Shown here: piece by piece, positions 1 through 8,642 of the stretch
How positions within the stretch are numbered: the stretch's first letter is position 1
Layout: each line of letters starts with the position of its first letter
Program-made: the position numbers and the translations under genes
The notes under the pieces: model-generated
Databases searched by the model: none
The model's input: the letters and a program-made list of their open reading frames with translations, nothing else
What the model was told of the DNA's origin: nothing
From: CALRQJ02 sp943370285
Lineage (GTDB): Bacteria; Bacteroidota; Bacteroidia; Chitinophagales; Chitinophagaceae
Direction of reading: 5' to 3'
Assembly: GCA_943370285.1 (NCBI GenBank)
Contig: CALRQJ020000006.1
Coordinates: 62,001 to 126,000, forward strand
Length of the DNA stretch: 64,000 nt

Positions 1-2139
1 CCCAAACGCTGGAATGAGTTAACCTGGCAGGGTAAGCCCTTGTCTTCACAAGGTTATGCCAGTTATGCTGCAACAATTGTATTGCCAAAAAATAGAATCC
101 CGCTGTCTTTGTTTTTACCTGATGTGTACACTTCCTTTCAATTGTATGTAAATGGAAAACTGTTTGCAGCAAATGGCAAAGCGGCTACTTCTAAAGCCGA
201 AAGCGTTCCTCATTGGCAGAATCTCATCGTACCATTGCCAACTAATGTAGATACCTTAGAATTACTCATTCAAATAGCCAACTTTTCTCATTCAAAAGGA
301 GGACCGTATAAACAAATTTTGCTTGGCGATAGCCAGTATTTAACACTAAACTTCAATCGCAACCAGGCGGCAGATTTATTATTATCGGGGTGTTTGTTTA
401 TGGGTGGATTATTCTTTTTTAGCCTTTATTTGTTTGGCACTAGAGATAGAGCTACTTTTTACTTTTCGCTTTTTTCGATGATGTACAGTTATCGGGCAAT
501 TGGTAGTAGCGGTTATATATTGCACAGTATTTTTCCGGATTTAAGTTGGAGTTTAACAACTAGATTGGAGTATGTAACGCTGTTTTTAAGCATTGTTTTT
601 TTGGTTCAATACATTCGAAATTTATATCCCGAAGATACGCATCACCAATTACTTAAGTGGTTGACCGGTTTGTGTTTGTTGTTTAGCGCTGTCACAATCG
701 TTACTCCTGCTGTTTGGTTTACACAACTCATTAATCCCTTTTTGGTGGTGATGTTTTTTTGTATTGTATATACGCTTTTCGTTTTTGCAAAAGCAGCAAA
801 AAACAAAAGGGTCGGTTCAAAGTATGCGTTAATCAGTATTGGTGTTTTAATGTTGGTGTTTTTGCTCATCAACCTCCAATATTTTGGTATCATCGTTCCG
901 GAAAAAGCCATCATTTTTTTCGGTTATATCGCATTCTTTTTCCTTCAATCATTAATTCTTTCTTTCCGCTTTGCTTTTGTATTAAAAAAAGCAAAAGCCC
1001 AAGCCGAAGAGGGCTTGAGAGCAAAAACCGATTTCTTATCTACCATGTCGCATGAGATTAGAACGCCGCTCAACTCGGTTATTGGAATGACACACTTGTT
1101 GTTACAAGACAAGCCTCGAGACGACCAAAAAGAGCAACTAGATGTGTTATTATTTTCCGGCAAGAACTTGCTCTCTATTGTTAATGATATTCTTGATTTT
1201 AATAAAATTGAAGCCGGTAAAATCAGCTTTGAACATATTGAGATGGATGTTGCAGCCATTACCAAAAATATCATCAAGGCTTCTGATTCCGCCGCCAACG
1301 AAAAGGGACTTGTATTAAAAGCAGAGATTGACCCCAATATTGACAAAAAACAAATTGGCGACCCCACCAGATTAACACAAGTGCTTAATAATTTGGTACA
1401 CAATGCTATTAAGTTCACCGCTAAAGGATTTGTAACGGTCAAAATAGCCGTGTTGGAGAAACAAGAAAATAGCATTCGGCTAAAATTTTCTGTAGCCGAT
1501 ACGGGTATAGGTATTGCCAAAGAAAAGCAAGAGCTGATTTTTGATCAATTTACCCAAGCAGATTCGTCTACTTCTAGAGGATATGGCGGCACCGGCTTAG
1601 GATTGGCCATTTGTAAGCGTATTCTACAATTACAGGGCAGTGCATTACAATTGAACAGCGAATTGGGCAAAGGTGCTGAGTTTTATTTTGAGCTTTCGCT
1701 ACCATTATCTACTGAAAATACCGGAGTTACAAATGCAACAACTGTCCCTATTGCAGAAAGTGAAGCATTAAAGGGTGTCGCTATTTTGTTGGTAGAAGAT
1801 AATATGATGAATGTATTAGTAGCACAAACATTTTTAGAGCGCTGGGGAGCTTTAGTTGATGTAGCTTATGATGGCCAACAAGCAATAGAACAATTTGATG
1901 CCACCAAACATCAGCTCATTTTAATGGATATGCATATGCCGGTTATGGATGGGTATGAAGCAACCGAAATACTCAGAAAAAGGGGGGTCACCCACCCAAT
2001 AATTGCTTTAACAGCTAGTTTGCCAAAAGAAATTGAAGCAGAAGTTAAACAAGTAGGCATAACAGATATTGTGGTTAAACCATTTAATCCAGATGAGTTG
2101 TTTGAGATATTGATAAAGTATTGCGCTAGCAAGCCTTAA
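1..2139 (+). CDS. Hybrid sensor histidine kinase with 7TMR-DISM sensor and receiver domain (5' truncated)
   Basis: The reading frame is open from the first base, so the true start lies outside the window. Seen: a soluble jelly-roll-like region (about residues 1-118 of the visible part), a block of hydrophobic helices to about residue 320 fitting the 7TMR-DISM membrane module, then a HisKA box SHEIRTPLNS with the phospho-acceptor His at visible residue 351. An ATPase domain follows (NNLVHNAIKF, DTGIGIA, GYGGTGLGLAI). A C-terminal receiver domain has the Asp in LILMDMHMP (residue 643) and the Lys in VVKPFNP. Such kinases sense a periplasmic ligand and pass phosphate from His to the fused Asp; no separate DNA-binding regulator is visible. 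The ligand cannot be told from sequence. Confidence 0.93.
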   Translation, partial: PKRWNELTWQGKPLSSQGYASYAATIVLPKNRIPLSLFLPDVYTSFQLYVNGKLFAANGKAATSKAESVPHWQNLIVPLPTNVDTLELLIQIANFSHSKGGPYKQILLGDSQYLTLNFNRNQAADLLLSGCLFMGGLFFFSLYLFGTRDRATFYFSLFSMMYSYRAIGSSGYILHSIFPDLSWSLTTRLEYVTLFLSIVFLVQYIRNLYPEDTHHQLLKWLTGLCLLFSAVTIVTPAVWFTQLINPFLVVMFFCIVYTLFVFAKAAKNKRVGSKYALISIGVLMLVFLLINLQYFGIIVPEKAIIFFGYIAFFFLQSLILSFRFAFVLKKAKAQAEEGLRAKTDFLSTMSHEIRTPLNSVIGMTHLLLQDKPRDDQKEQLDVLLFSGKNLLSIVNDILDFNKIEAGKISFEHIEMDVAAITKNIIKASDSAANEKGLVLKAEIDPNIDKKQIGDPTRLTQVLNNLVHNAIKFTAKGFVTVKIAVLEKQENSIRLKFSVADTGIGIAKEKQELIFDQFTQADSSTSRGYGGTGLGLAICKRILQLQGSALQLNSELGKGAEFYFELSLPLSTENTGVTNATTVPIAESEALKGVAILLVEDNMMNVLVAQTFLERWGALVDVAYDGQQAIEQFDATKHQLILMDMHMPVMDGYEATEILRKRGVTHPIIALTASLPKEIEAEVKQVGITDIVVKPFNPDELFEILIKYCASKP

Positions 2140-2202
2140 TGGCAATTAACCATTTAACGGGGATTATAACCACAAAAATCAAAATTTTTTAGTTTTTGGA
2201 AA

Positions 2203-2269
2203 ATGTAGCGTAACATTGCATTGGAAACAAACTGATTTGGTTTTTTAATCTGCTACATCTGATCAGTTT
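2203..2269 (+). promoter_or_regulatory. Possible structured leader upstream of rho
   Basis: Two inverted repeats interlock in the 221-bp gap before rho. ATGTAGC (2203-2209) can pair with GCTACAT (2252-2258), and AAACTGAT (2229-2236) can pair with ATCAGTTT (2262-2269). The second 5' arm lies in the loop of the first stem and its 3' arm lies beyond it, which is an H-type pseudoknot layout. A run of T follows. It could equally be a terminator for the upstream kinase. Rho is autoregulated through its leader in E. coli; a similar role here is inference. Confidence 0.3.
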
Positions 2270-2360
2270 TTACACTTTCCCAAATCATTCAACAATTATC
2301 TTTTTCAATCACAACAAGTTTTTTTTCTGTTGATTTTTGAACATCCATTTTAAAGTATTT

Positions 2361-4028
2361 ATGTACGACATTCTCCAATTGAACGACATGCTTGTTCCAG
2401 AGTTACTTGACATTGCCGAGCAACTTCGTATTACCAATTCAAAAAAATTAGACAAGCAACAACTGATTTACAAAATTCTTGACAAACAAGCTGTTGTTGA
2501 AAGTAGCCCTGCTGCTAGTACTGGTGAGAAAACCAAACGCAAAAGAACGGTGAAAGCAACCACTTCTAATTCTTCTGAAGAGGCTGAAGTAATGAATGAT
2601 GCTGAACCAAGTCCGGCGGCGGAAGTTATAGCGCCGGCCACTGAAACACCACAAAGCGAACCTAAAGAAAAGGGCAAAAAGGAAATTCAATTGAAGCGTG
2701 GGCCCAAGAAACCGATTGTTAAACCAAAAGAACAAGCCGAAGGCGAATCAACCGAAGCAGCTTCAACAGAAGATATTGCGGAAGAACTAAAAGGTGCAGC
2801 TAAAATTTTAGCTAGTGTGCCATCACCCGATGATGTGCCGGCCAATAGTTTACCCGATGATGTGCCACCGCCACGTCAGCAGTTTCGCAGAGAGCCTGCT
2901 TTCAATATAGAGTTTGACGGCATTATTGGTGCCGAAGGTGTTTTAGAAATGATGCCTGATGGTTATGGTTTTTTACGTTCATCAGATTATAACTATTTGT
3001 CTTCTCCCGATGATGTATATGTATCGCCATCTCAAATCAAGCTATTTGGTTTAAAAACCGGCGATACCGTTACCGGAACCGTTCGTCCACCCAAAGAAGG
3101 AGAAAAATATTTTGCCTTATTAAAGGTGGAAAAAATAAATGGTAAAGGACCCGAAGAAGTGAGAGACCGTGTGCCATTTGATTACCTCACTCCGTTGTTT
3201 CCATTTGAAAAACTGAACCTGTTTACTACGCCTAATCAATACAGCACCCGTATCATGGATTTATTCACGCCTATTGGTAAAGGCCAGCGTGGATTAATTG
3301 TGGCACAACCCAAAACAGGTAAAACGGTTTTGTTGAAAGAAGTGGCCAACGCCATTGCTGCCAATCACCCTGAATGTTATTTAATGGTGGTGTTGGTAGA
3401 TGAAAGACCGGAAGAGGTTACCGATATGGAACGTAGTGTTAATGCAGAAGTGATTGCTTCTACGTTTGACGAACCTGCTGAAAAACATGTTAAGGTTTCT
3501 ACCATTGCTTTGCAAAAAGCAAAACGTTTAGTAGAGTGTGGTCATGATGTAGTTATTCTACTTGATTCTATCACTCGTTTAGCAAGGGCACACAATACAG
3601 TTGCCCCATCTAGTGGTAAAGTATTAAGTGGTGGTGTAGAAGCAAATGCGATGCAAAAGCCAAAGCAATTTTTCGGCGCAGCCAGAAAAATTGAAAACGG
3701 CGGTTCTTTAACCATTCTTGCTACCGCTTTGATTGATACCGGTTCTAAAATGGACGAAGTAATCTTTGAAGAATTTAAAGGTACCGGTAATATGGAATTG
3801 CAATTAGACCGTCGTTTGGCCAACAAGCGTATTTTCCCGGCTATCGATTTAGTGGCTTCTTCAACTCGTCGGGATGACCTGTTATTAGAAAAAGATATTC
3901 TTGCCCGTATGAATATTCTTCGTTTGTACATCAACGATATGAACACCGAAGAGGCAATGAATGAATTATTAAAACGTATGCGTGGCACAAAGGACAATTA
4001 TGAGTTCTTGGCCAGCATGAATAGATAA
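2361..4028 (+). CDS. rho: Transcription termination factor Rho
   Basis: Rho is a hexameric RNA-dependent ATPase that ends transcription. The start MYDILQLNDML at 2361 matches typical Bacteroidota Rho N-termini and is preferred over an in-frame TTG at 2337. Domains: Rho_N helical domain (1-45), then a long Lys/Glu/Pro/Ala-rich, probably disordered insert (about 48-185), the cold-shock RNA-binding domain (about 190-270, PDGYGFLRSSDYNYL), and the ATPase with Walker A GLIVAQPKTGKT and Walker B VVILLDSITRLARAHN. At 555 residues it is much longer than E. coli Rho (419) because of the insert. The gene stands alone and ends in a hairpin shared with the convergent neighbour. Confidence 0.98.
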   Translation: MYDILQLNDMLVPELLDIAEQLRITNSKKLDKQQLIYKILDKQAVVESSPAASTGEKTKRKRTVKATTSNSSEEAEVMNDAEPSPAAEVIAPATETPQSEPKEKGKKEIQLKRGPKKPIVKPKEQAEGESTEAASTEDIAEELKGAAKILASVPSPDDVPANSLPDDVPPPRQQFRREPAFNIEFDGIIGAEGVLEMMPDGYGFLRSSDYNYLSSPDDVYVSPSQIKLFGLKTGDTVTGTVRPPKEGEKYFALLKVEKINGKGPEEVRDRVPFDYLTPLFPFEKLNLFTTPNQYSTRIMDLFTPIGKGQRGLIVAQPKTGKTVLLKEVANAIAANHPECYLMVVLVDERPEEVTDMERSVNAEVIASTFDEPAEKHVKVSTIALQKAKRLVECGHDVVILLDSITRLARAHNTVAPSSGKVLSGGVEANAMQKPKQFFGAARKIENGGSLTILATALIDTGSKMDEVIFEEFKGTGNMELQLDRRLANKRIFPAIDLVASSTRRDDLLLEKDILARMNILRLYINDMNTEEAMNELLKRMRGTKDNYEFLASMNR

Positions 4029-4048
4029 TTTGAATTAATTTTTAATAT

Positions 4049-4080
4049 AAAGGTCTGCCAAAAAGCAGGCCTTTATTGTT
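4049..4080. terminator. Bidirectional terminator between rho and the DUF3089 gene
   Basis: AAAGGTCTGC (4049-4058) pairs with GCAGGCCTTT (4065-4074) with one G-U, leaving a 6-nt loop. A-rich sequence on one side and T-rich on the other make it usable from both strands. It overlaps the stop codon of the minus-strand gene. Confidence 0.75.
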
Positions 4081-5125
4081 TTATGTAAGCGCCAATACGT
4101 TCTTTTACATTTGCTCTAATATTCATGTAATACAAATTAAAATCTCCTACATGGTAATTTTTGGTGCGGTATAAAATGCTACCAAAAAATCTGGGGCGGC
4201 TTGCCCATAGTACGCCATCTGCAATTTGAGCATCTGCAACATGCGTTACAATTTTGTTGAAGTTTTTAATCACAGCCCCTTTGTTGGCTTTTCTGGAAGC
4301 ATAAGTCGTTGCTTCATTCCAGGTAATGGGATTGGTTACTACTGCAGTATAATTTTCCTTTTTTACGTAAAAGGGTTTATGGCCATTTTTATACGTACGC
4401 CATGTACAAAAACAGCCAATTTGTTGTGGTGTTACACAAGGCAGAATTGAAGCAAAATAATTAGGCTCCACCGGTATGCCAACAATATAAGCCACCACCA
4501 GTTTTTGTTGTAGTGGTTTACCATCGAAAAACTGTTTTAGTAAAAGCTTGGCATGTGTTGTTCCCTGGCTATGTGCCGCAATAATGATGGGTCTGTTGTT
4601 ATGATAGTGGTCTAGATAATATTGAAATGCATTTTTTACATCTTCATATGCGGTGGCAAATGCAGCAATGGCTAATGTAGTATCTGATGCTGTTTTTGGA
4701 AAATATGCACCATAGTGTGCTTGCCTATATCTCGGTGCAAAAACCCGTGTACCTTCATTAAAAATACTGGCTTGATATAGTATAGTACTATAATCCGTTT
4801 TAGCATTGAGTAAAGCATCGTTGATGTCACCACTCCAGCCCAACGGCTTGTCCTTTTGGGTATATGTGGTTGGGTGAAGAAAAAAAACATCTACTAAAGA
4901 ATCGTTATTTGTTTGTTGGCGAAGTTTTGTAGGTAAACTATCGGACGGGTCTTTTTTCCATGGATGTGCTGCCCAATTATTGAGATTCGCATAATCCGGA
5001 ATGGGACTATTGCCGCCATGTGGATATTGTTTGGCCAGGGTTCTATAACTTGTTCCGCATGATGTTAGGATACTAGCCATCAATAACAAGTACCATAAAT
5101 GTTGCTTCACTAATATATTTTTCAT
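4073..5125 (-). CDS. DUF3089 alpha/beta-hydrolase-like lipoprotein
   Basis: The protein matches the DUF3089 family: FFLHPTTY near the N-terminus, a nucleophile elbow-like AAHSQGTTHAK in the middle and a Cys-containing loop later. I chose the start MKNILVKQHL at 5125 because it gives a clean lipoprotein signal with lipobox LTSC (Cys23); a longer start at 5152 adds nine residues that do not fit. It is therefore probably anchored in a membrane facing the periplasm. DUF3089 proteins resemble lipases/esterases, but no substrate can be named. It is transcribed alone, convergent with rho. Confidence 0.85.
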   Translation of the reverse strand: MKNILVKQHLWYLLLMASILTSCGTSYRTLAKQYPHGGNSPIPDYANLNNWAAHPWKKDPSDSLPTKLRQQTNNDSLVDVFFLHPTTYTQKDKPLGWSGDINDALLNAKTDYSTILYQASIFNEGTRVFAPRYRQAHYGAYFPKTASDTTLAIAAFATAYEDVKNAFQYYLDHYHNNRPIIIAAHSQGTTHAKLLLKQFFDGKPLQQKLVVAYIVGIPVEPNYFASILPCVTPQQIGCFCTWRTYKNGHKPFYVKKENYTAVVTNPITWNEATTYASRKANKGAVIKNFNKIVTHVADAQIADGVLWASRPRFFGSILYRTKNYHVGDFNLYYMNIRANVKERIGAYIKQ

Positions 5126-5239
5126 GTCCCGAATTTCATTAATTATCTTCATCCTTCCATAAAATAGCTGTAGGTTTATTACAGTTGATGCTTTTAGGTA
5201 CTGTTTTCTTGCTGCTTTTGTTCACCAAACTGCTGCATC

Positions 5240-6496
5240 TTGATTTGGATTAGACATATCCCCTTTTTGAAAGCTGTGTTGTTACACAGTGTTACTGCCT
5301 TTGGCGGTCCGCAAGGGCATTATGGTATGATGCTGAAAACCTTTGTACACCAACGTAGAGATGTTACCGAAACTGAATTACTCGATTATTTATCGTTTTG
5401 CCAAATGTTGCCCGGGGCTTCATCTACCCAAACATTAAGCTTAATTGGTTATAAACGAGGTGGATTAAGTTTGGCCATCATTACTTTACTCATTTGGATT
5501 CTGCCCGCCTGTTTAATTATGGGTGGTCTATCTTTTCTGATAGATTATGTAGATGAAGCGGCGCTTAACACCAAAGTCTTTCGTTTCATACAGCCAATGG
5601 CTATTGGTTTTATTGCATTTTCTTGTTTTAAAATGTTCAAGATTGCGATTAATAATACCATTACCCGATTCATCATGACGATTGCGGCGGTGGGTACATT
5701 TTTGTTTTTTAAAATTCCCTGGGTATTTCCGGTGTTAATATTAGCAGCAGGAATTTCAACCAATTTTAGTGATAAACGAATTCCTCAAAAAGATCTTCCT
5801 CCTAAGAAAATCAAATGGGGTAACCTTTTGCTCTTTTTTGCATTGTTCGGCACCGCAGCATTGTTATCAGAATCTGCCCGTAAAGGGGAGTGGGAAAATC
5901 GAAAAGCATTCAACCTGTTCGAAAACTTTTATCGTTTTGGTAGTTTGGTGTTTGGCGGGGGAGATGTGTTAATGCCAATGATGTATGAACAATATGTAGC
6001 AAGACCATCGTCTGAAAGAATTGTGAAATCAAATCCCAATGTGCTCAAAATGAGCAAAGAAGAATTTTTAACCGGGTCGGGAATTGTTAGGGCTATACCC
6101 GGACCCGTATTTTCTATTGGTGCTTATACCGGCGGAATGGTGATGCGAAGCGAAGGGGCATTTATGCACTTTTTAGGCTGTTTGATTGGAATGGTTGCTT
6201 TGTTTATGCCGAGTGCACTATTGGTCTTGTTCTTTTTTCCGGTTTGGAATAACCTGAAAAAATACGCTGTTATTTATCGATCCTTAGAAGGAATCAATGC
6301 GGCTGTTGTTGGAATTATGGCCGGTGCCATCTTTTATTTAATGAACGATATCTCCATTTTATCGGCTTTTTCCGGAAATACGGAAGCTATTTTTGACATC
6401 ATTATCATCTTCGGCACCTTTATGCTACTTCAAACCACAAAAATCCCGGCTCCTTTGATTGTGGTAGCTTGTCTAAGTATCGGATGGCTAGCTTAA
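5240..6496 (+). CDS. chrA: Chromate transporter ChrA (two-domain form)
   Basis: The 418-residue protein holds two chromate-transporter domains. The N-terminal one (about 8-200) has FLKAVLLHSVTAFGGPQGH and QMLPGASSTQ. The C-terminal one (about 225-418) has FGSLVFGGGDVLMPMM and IVRAIPGPVFSIGAYTGG. About ten to twelve membrane helices are likely. Family members export chromate or act as anion antiporters; true substrate is uncertain. No ATG lies in frame between the upstream stop at 5195 and the conserved domain, so TTG at 5240 is the probable start. It converges with nadD. Confidence 0.9.
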   Translation: MIWIRHIPFLKAVLLHSVTAFGGPQGHYGMMLKTFVHQRRDVTETELLDYLSFCQMLPGASSTQTLSLIGYKRGGLSLAIITLLIWILPACLIMGGLSFLIDYVDEAALNTKVFRFIQPMAIGFIAFSCFKMFKIAINNTITRFIMTIAAVGTFLFFKIPWVFPVLILAAGISTNFSDKRIPQKDLPPKKIKWGNLLLFFALFGTAALLSESARKGEWENRKAFNLFENFYRFGSLVFGGGDVLMPMMYEQYVARPSSERIVKSNPNVLKMSKEEFLTGSGIVRAIPGPVFSIGAYTGGMVMRSEGAFMHFLGCLIGMVALFMPSALLVLFFFPVWNNLKKYAVIYRSLEGINAAVVGIMAGAIFYLMNDISILSAFSGNTEAIFDIIIIFGTFMLLQTTKIPAPLIVVACLSIGWLA

Positions 6497-6560
6497 TACG
6501 TTTTTTTGATATAATTATCTATTAATCAATTTATTATTAATTAGATATTAACTAATAGTG

Positions 6561-7130
6561 TTAGCGATAATAGCCATTATCTTCGATTTCTTTCCGAACT
6601 ACATCGGGTACGAGGTAGCGAATTGACTTTTTTTCTTTGATTAAAGTCCTGATGGCAGTAGCAGAAATGGATAGTAGGGGGGCTTCTAGAATTTGAAGTT
6701 TGGCATCATGGGTTGCGGTGATGTCAGAGCCGGGCCGCTTGTAAATGATGAAGTCATAATCTCGTACCAGGGTTTGGAAGTTCTTCCATTTGTGGAGGTT
6801 TTGAAAACTGTCCGAACCCATGATAATACTAAAATGATGCTGCGGATATTTTTCTTTTAAGTAGATCAGCGTATCTATGGTATAAGAGGGTCGTGGCAAC
6901 TTAAACTCAATATCACTTGCTTTTAGTCGTACATCTCCCTCTATCGCAACTTGAATTAGGTGCAACCGATGGTATTCATTCAATAAACCGTTTTCTTTTT
7001 TTAACGGGTTATGGGGAGAGACAACCAACCAAACCTGTTCTACATCGGTATTGTTAGCTACATGATTAGCAATAATGAGGTGTCCGCAGTGAATGGGATT
7101 GAAGGAACCAAAGTACAAACCAATTTTCAT
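6561..7130 (-). CDS. nadD: Nicotinate-nucleotide adenylyltransferase
   Basis: This nucleotidyltransferase joins ATP and nicotinate mononucleotide to make deamido-NAD in NAD synthesis. Seen: the N-terminal phosphate-binding GSFNPIHCGH (an HxGH motif with Cys in the middle), the family VVSPHNPLK segment, GSDSF and the C-terminal ISATAIR motif (ISSTxIR class). The length of 189 residues is normal. It lies 18 bp downstream of the FeoA-like gene on the same strand, so the two may be co-transcribed. nadA is 10 kb away on the other strand; nadB, nadC and nadE are not in the window. Confidence 0.95.
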   Translation of the reverse strand: MKIGLYFGSFNPIHCGHLIIANHVANNTDVEQVWLVVSPHNPLKKENGLLNEYHRLHLIQVAIEGDVRLKASDIEFKLPRPSYTIDTLIYLKEKYPQHHFSIIMGSDSFQNLHKWKNFQTLVRDYDFIIYKRPGSDITATHDAKLQILEAPLLSISATAIRTLIKEKKSIRYLVPDVVRKEIEDNGYYR

Positions 7131-7148
7131 ACGGATAGAATGAGTGGA

Positions 7149-7373
7149 TTAGATTTCAGTTACCAGCACTTGGTCTGCTTCGTTTAATCGTAAACTCAAA
7201 TGATAACCAGAAACGGAAATAGAAATAGGATCTCCAAGCGGTGCAATTTGGTCAATCGTTACTTTTTCGCCAGGTACACAACCCATTTCCATCAGCTTGA
7301 TGAATAAATCATCTTTTGAAAAAGAGTCGATGATTGCCGATTGTCCTACTGCCAGTTCTGATAGTTTCTTCAT
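7149..7373 (-). CDS. FeoA-domain small protein
   Basis: A 74-residue SH3-like FeoA domain: MKKLSELAVGQ at the start, LMEMGCVPGEKV in the middle and SISVSGYHLSLRLNE near the end. I chose ATG at 7373 rather than 7406 because it begins the conserved domain. FeoA assists the FeoB ferrous iron transporter, but no feoB is next to it here, so it is either a stand-alone FeoA or acts with a distant feoB. A TAnnTTTG-type box (TACTTTTG, minus strand 7390-7397) lies 16 nt upstream. Confidence 0.85.
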   Translation of the reverse strand: MKKLSELAVGQSAIIDSFSKDDLFIKLMEMGCVPGEKVTIDQIAPLGDPISISVSGYHLSLRLNEADQVLVTEI

Positions 7374-7447
7374 AATTGATTCAATCTTACAAAAGTAGTT
7401 TACCAATCTTGTTTTTTGTTACGATTTTTGGAGTCAGAAAATCAATT

Positions 7448-7879
7448 ATGATAGCATTTGCATACGCCGATAGGCAATTAAGTCTCAAACAGAAAAGAAA
7501 TATCCAGGCTTTTATCGTTCAGCTCTTTAAAAAGGAGCGCCAACCATTAGCCCATTTGCAGTATGTGTTTTGCTCAGACGAGTATTTATTAGCCATCAAC
7601 CGCAATTTTTTACAACACGATTACTACACCGATATCATCACTTTTGGTCTTTCGGCACCCAAAGCACCGATAGAAGGTGAAATATATATCAGTGTTGACC
7701 GAGTAAAAGACAATGCCACTGCACTTAATACCACATTTAAAGATGAAATGCTGCGGGTCATTTTTCATGGTGCCCTGCATTTGTGCGGCTATAAAGACAA
7801 AAAGAAAAGTGAAAGTATCGTCATGCGGAACAAAGAGGAGCAGTATTTGCGTTTATTTGAGAAACGCTTTGGAGAATGA
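7448..7879 (+). CDS. ybeY: Endoribonuclease YbeY (rRNA maturation factor)
   Basis: YbeY is a metal-dependent RNase used in 16S rRNA 3' maturation and ribosome quality control. The core HGALHLCGYKD is present near the C-terminus. The first two His of the HxxxHxxxxxH metal triad are there, but the third position is Asp, whereas E. coli YbeY has His. The ATG at 7448 is preferred over the longer reading at 7376 because the family starts near this point; the protein is then 143 residues. It shares an ATGA overlap with the following CAP-domain gene. Confidence 0.93.
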   Translation: MIAFAYADRQLSLKQKRNIQAFIVQLFKKERQPLAHLQYVFCSDEYLLAINRNFLQHDYYTDIITFGLSAPKAPIEGEIYISVDRVKDNATALNTTFKDEMLRVIFHGALHLCGYKDKKKSESIVMRNKEEQYLRLFEKRFGE

Positions 7880-8562
7880 GCAAGTTATTGATCGTTTCCT
7901 TCCTATTTTTCGGTCTTTTGATGTACAGCCCAACTTCATTTGGTCAAGAGTCATCTACCGTAACGCTAGACGTTAAGCCGGTACCTCAGCCTTTTTTATT
8001 AGACACTACGGTTGATAAATGGAATAAATCCTTTGTTAGCTACTCCAAACTTCCAAAAGAGTCGCAAGAATTACTTTACTGGACCAATTATAGTCGCATC
8101 AACCCCAAACGTTTTTGGGATAGCGTTGTAGCCCCCATCATTAAAGCATTTCCAAATTTAGATGGCGGTTATGCCGTTAGTCTAAGAACTGCATTATACA
8201 ATACGCCACCGCTACCTATGTTCCGCCTAAATGATACTTTAATTAGATTAGCACAGGGCCACGCTAAGGATATTGCGGGCAAAAGAAGCAAAGCCGGACA
8301 CAACTCTACCAATGGAGAGTCTTTTTCAACCAGGGTTGACAGAGCCGGAATCAAATATTGCGCTGCCGAAAACACTTCATTGGCTGGTTTGGGTATTGTA
8401 ATGTCGGTAAGTCTTTTATACCTAGACATTGGCTTGCCCGAACTTGGGCACAGGGTTACATTGCTGAATCCCAAATTAATCGAAATTGGAGTGGGCTCTC
8501 ACCGTTATAGCAGTACGCACTACTTTTTAGTACAAGATTTTGCTTGTACACAACACAGATAA
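7876..8562 (+). CDS. Secreted CAP-domain (SCP-like) protein
   Basis: An N-terminal signal peptide (MSKLLIVSFLFFGLLMYSPTSFGQ) is followed by a CAP/SCP-like domain. Typical pieces are LYWTNYSRINPKRF, LIRLAQGHAKDIAGK, GHNSTNGESFSTRVDRAGIKY, AENTSLAG and GHRVTLLNPKLIEIGVG. CAP proteins are secreted and have varied or unknown jobs in bacteria. The start overlaps the ybeY stop by 4 bases, so translation is probably coupled. A strong terminator follows at 8573-8626. Confidence 0.85.
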   Translation: MSKLLIVSFLFFGLLMYSPTSFGQESSTVTLDVKPVPQPFLLDTTVDKWNKSFVSYSKLPKESQELLYWTNYSRINPKRFWDSVVAPIIKAFPNLDGGYAVSLRTALYNTPPLPMFRLNDTLIRLAQGHAKDIAGKRSKAGHNSTNGESFSTRVDRAGIKYCAAENTSLAGLGIVMSVSLLYLDIGLPELGHRVTLLNPKLIEIGVGSHRYSSTHYFLVQDFACTQHR

Positions 8563-8572
8563 AGCTGTTCAC

Positions 8573-8626
8573 ATGTTCCACAAATCACCGTTTCGGATAG
8601 GAACAGTGATTTGTGGAACATTTTTG
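8573..8626 (+). terminator. Strong rho-independent terminator after the ybeY operon
   Basis: A perfect 16-bp inverted repeat, ATGTTCCACAAATCAC (8573-8588) and its complement (8606-8621), encloses a 17-nt loop and is followed by TTTTG. The downstream arm also contains the predicted -33 box of the next gene. Confidence 0.85.
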
Positions 8627-8638
8627 TTGGTACTTTTG
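8610..8638 (+). promoter_or_regulatory. Promoter of the HNH-like gene, probably leaderless
   Basis: TTTG (8610-8613), a 17-bp spacer and TACTTTTG (8631-8638) match the Bacteroidota primary sigma factor consensus TTTG / TAnnTTTG. Only 4 nt separate the box from the ATG at 8643, so transcription should start at or next to the start codon. The -33 element lies inside the upstream terminator stem. Confidence 0.65.
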
Positions 8639-8642
8639 AACT

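Noticed and set aside
945..1520. 191-codon minus-strand frame inside the hybrid kinase
   Set aside because: Opposite-strand shadow of the HisKA/ATPase region, whose plus-strand frame has full domain support.
5198..5240. Upstream start for chrA
   Set aside because: No ATG or GTG with a plausible N-terminus exists between the stop at 5195 and the TTG at 5240; GTA and CTG codons are poor candidates.
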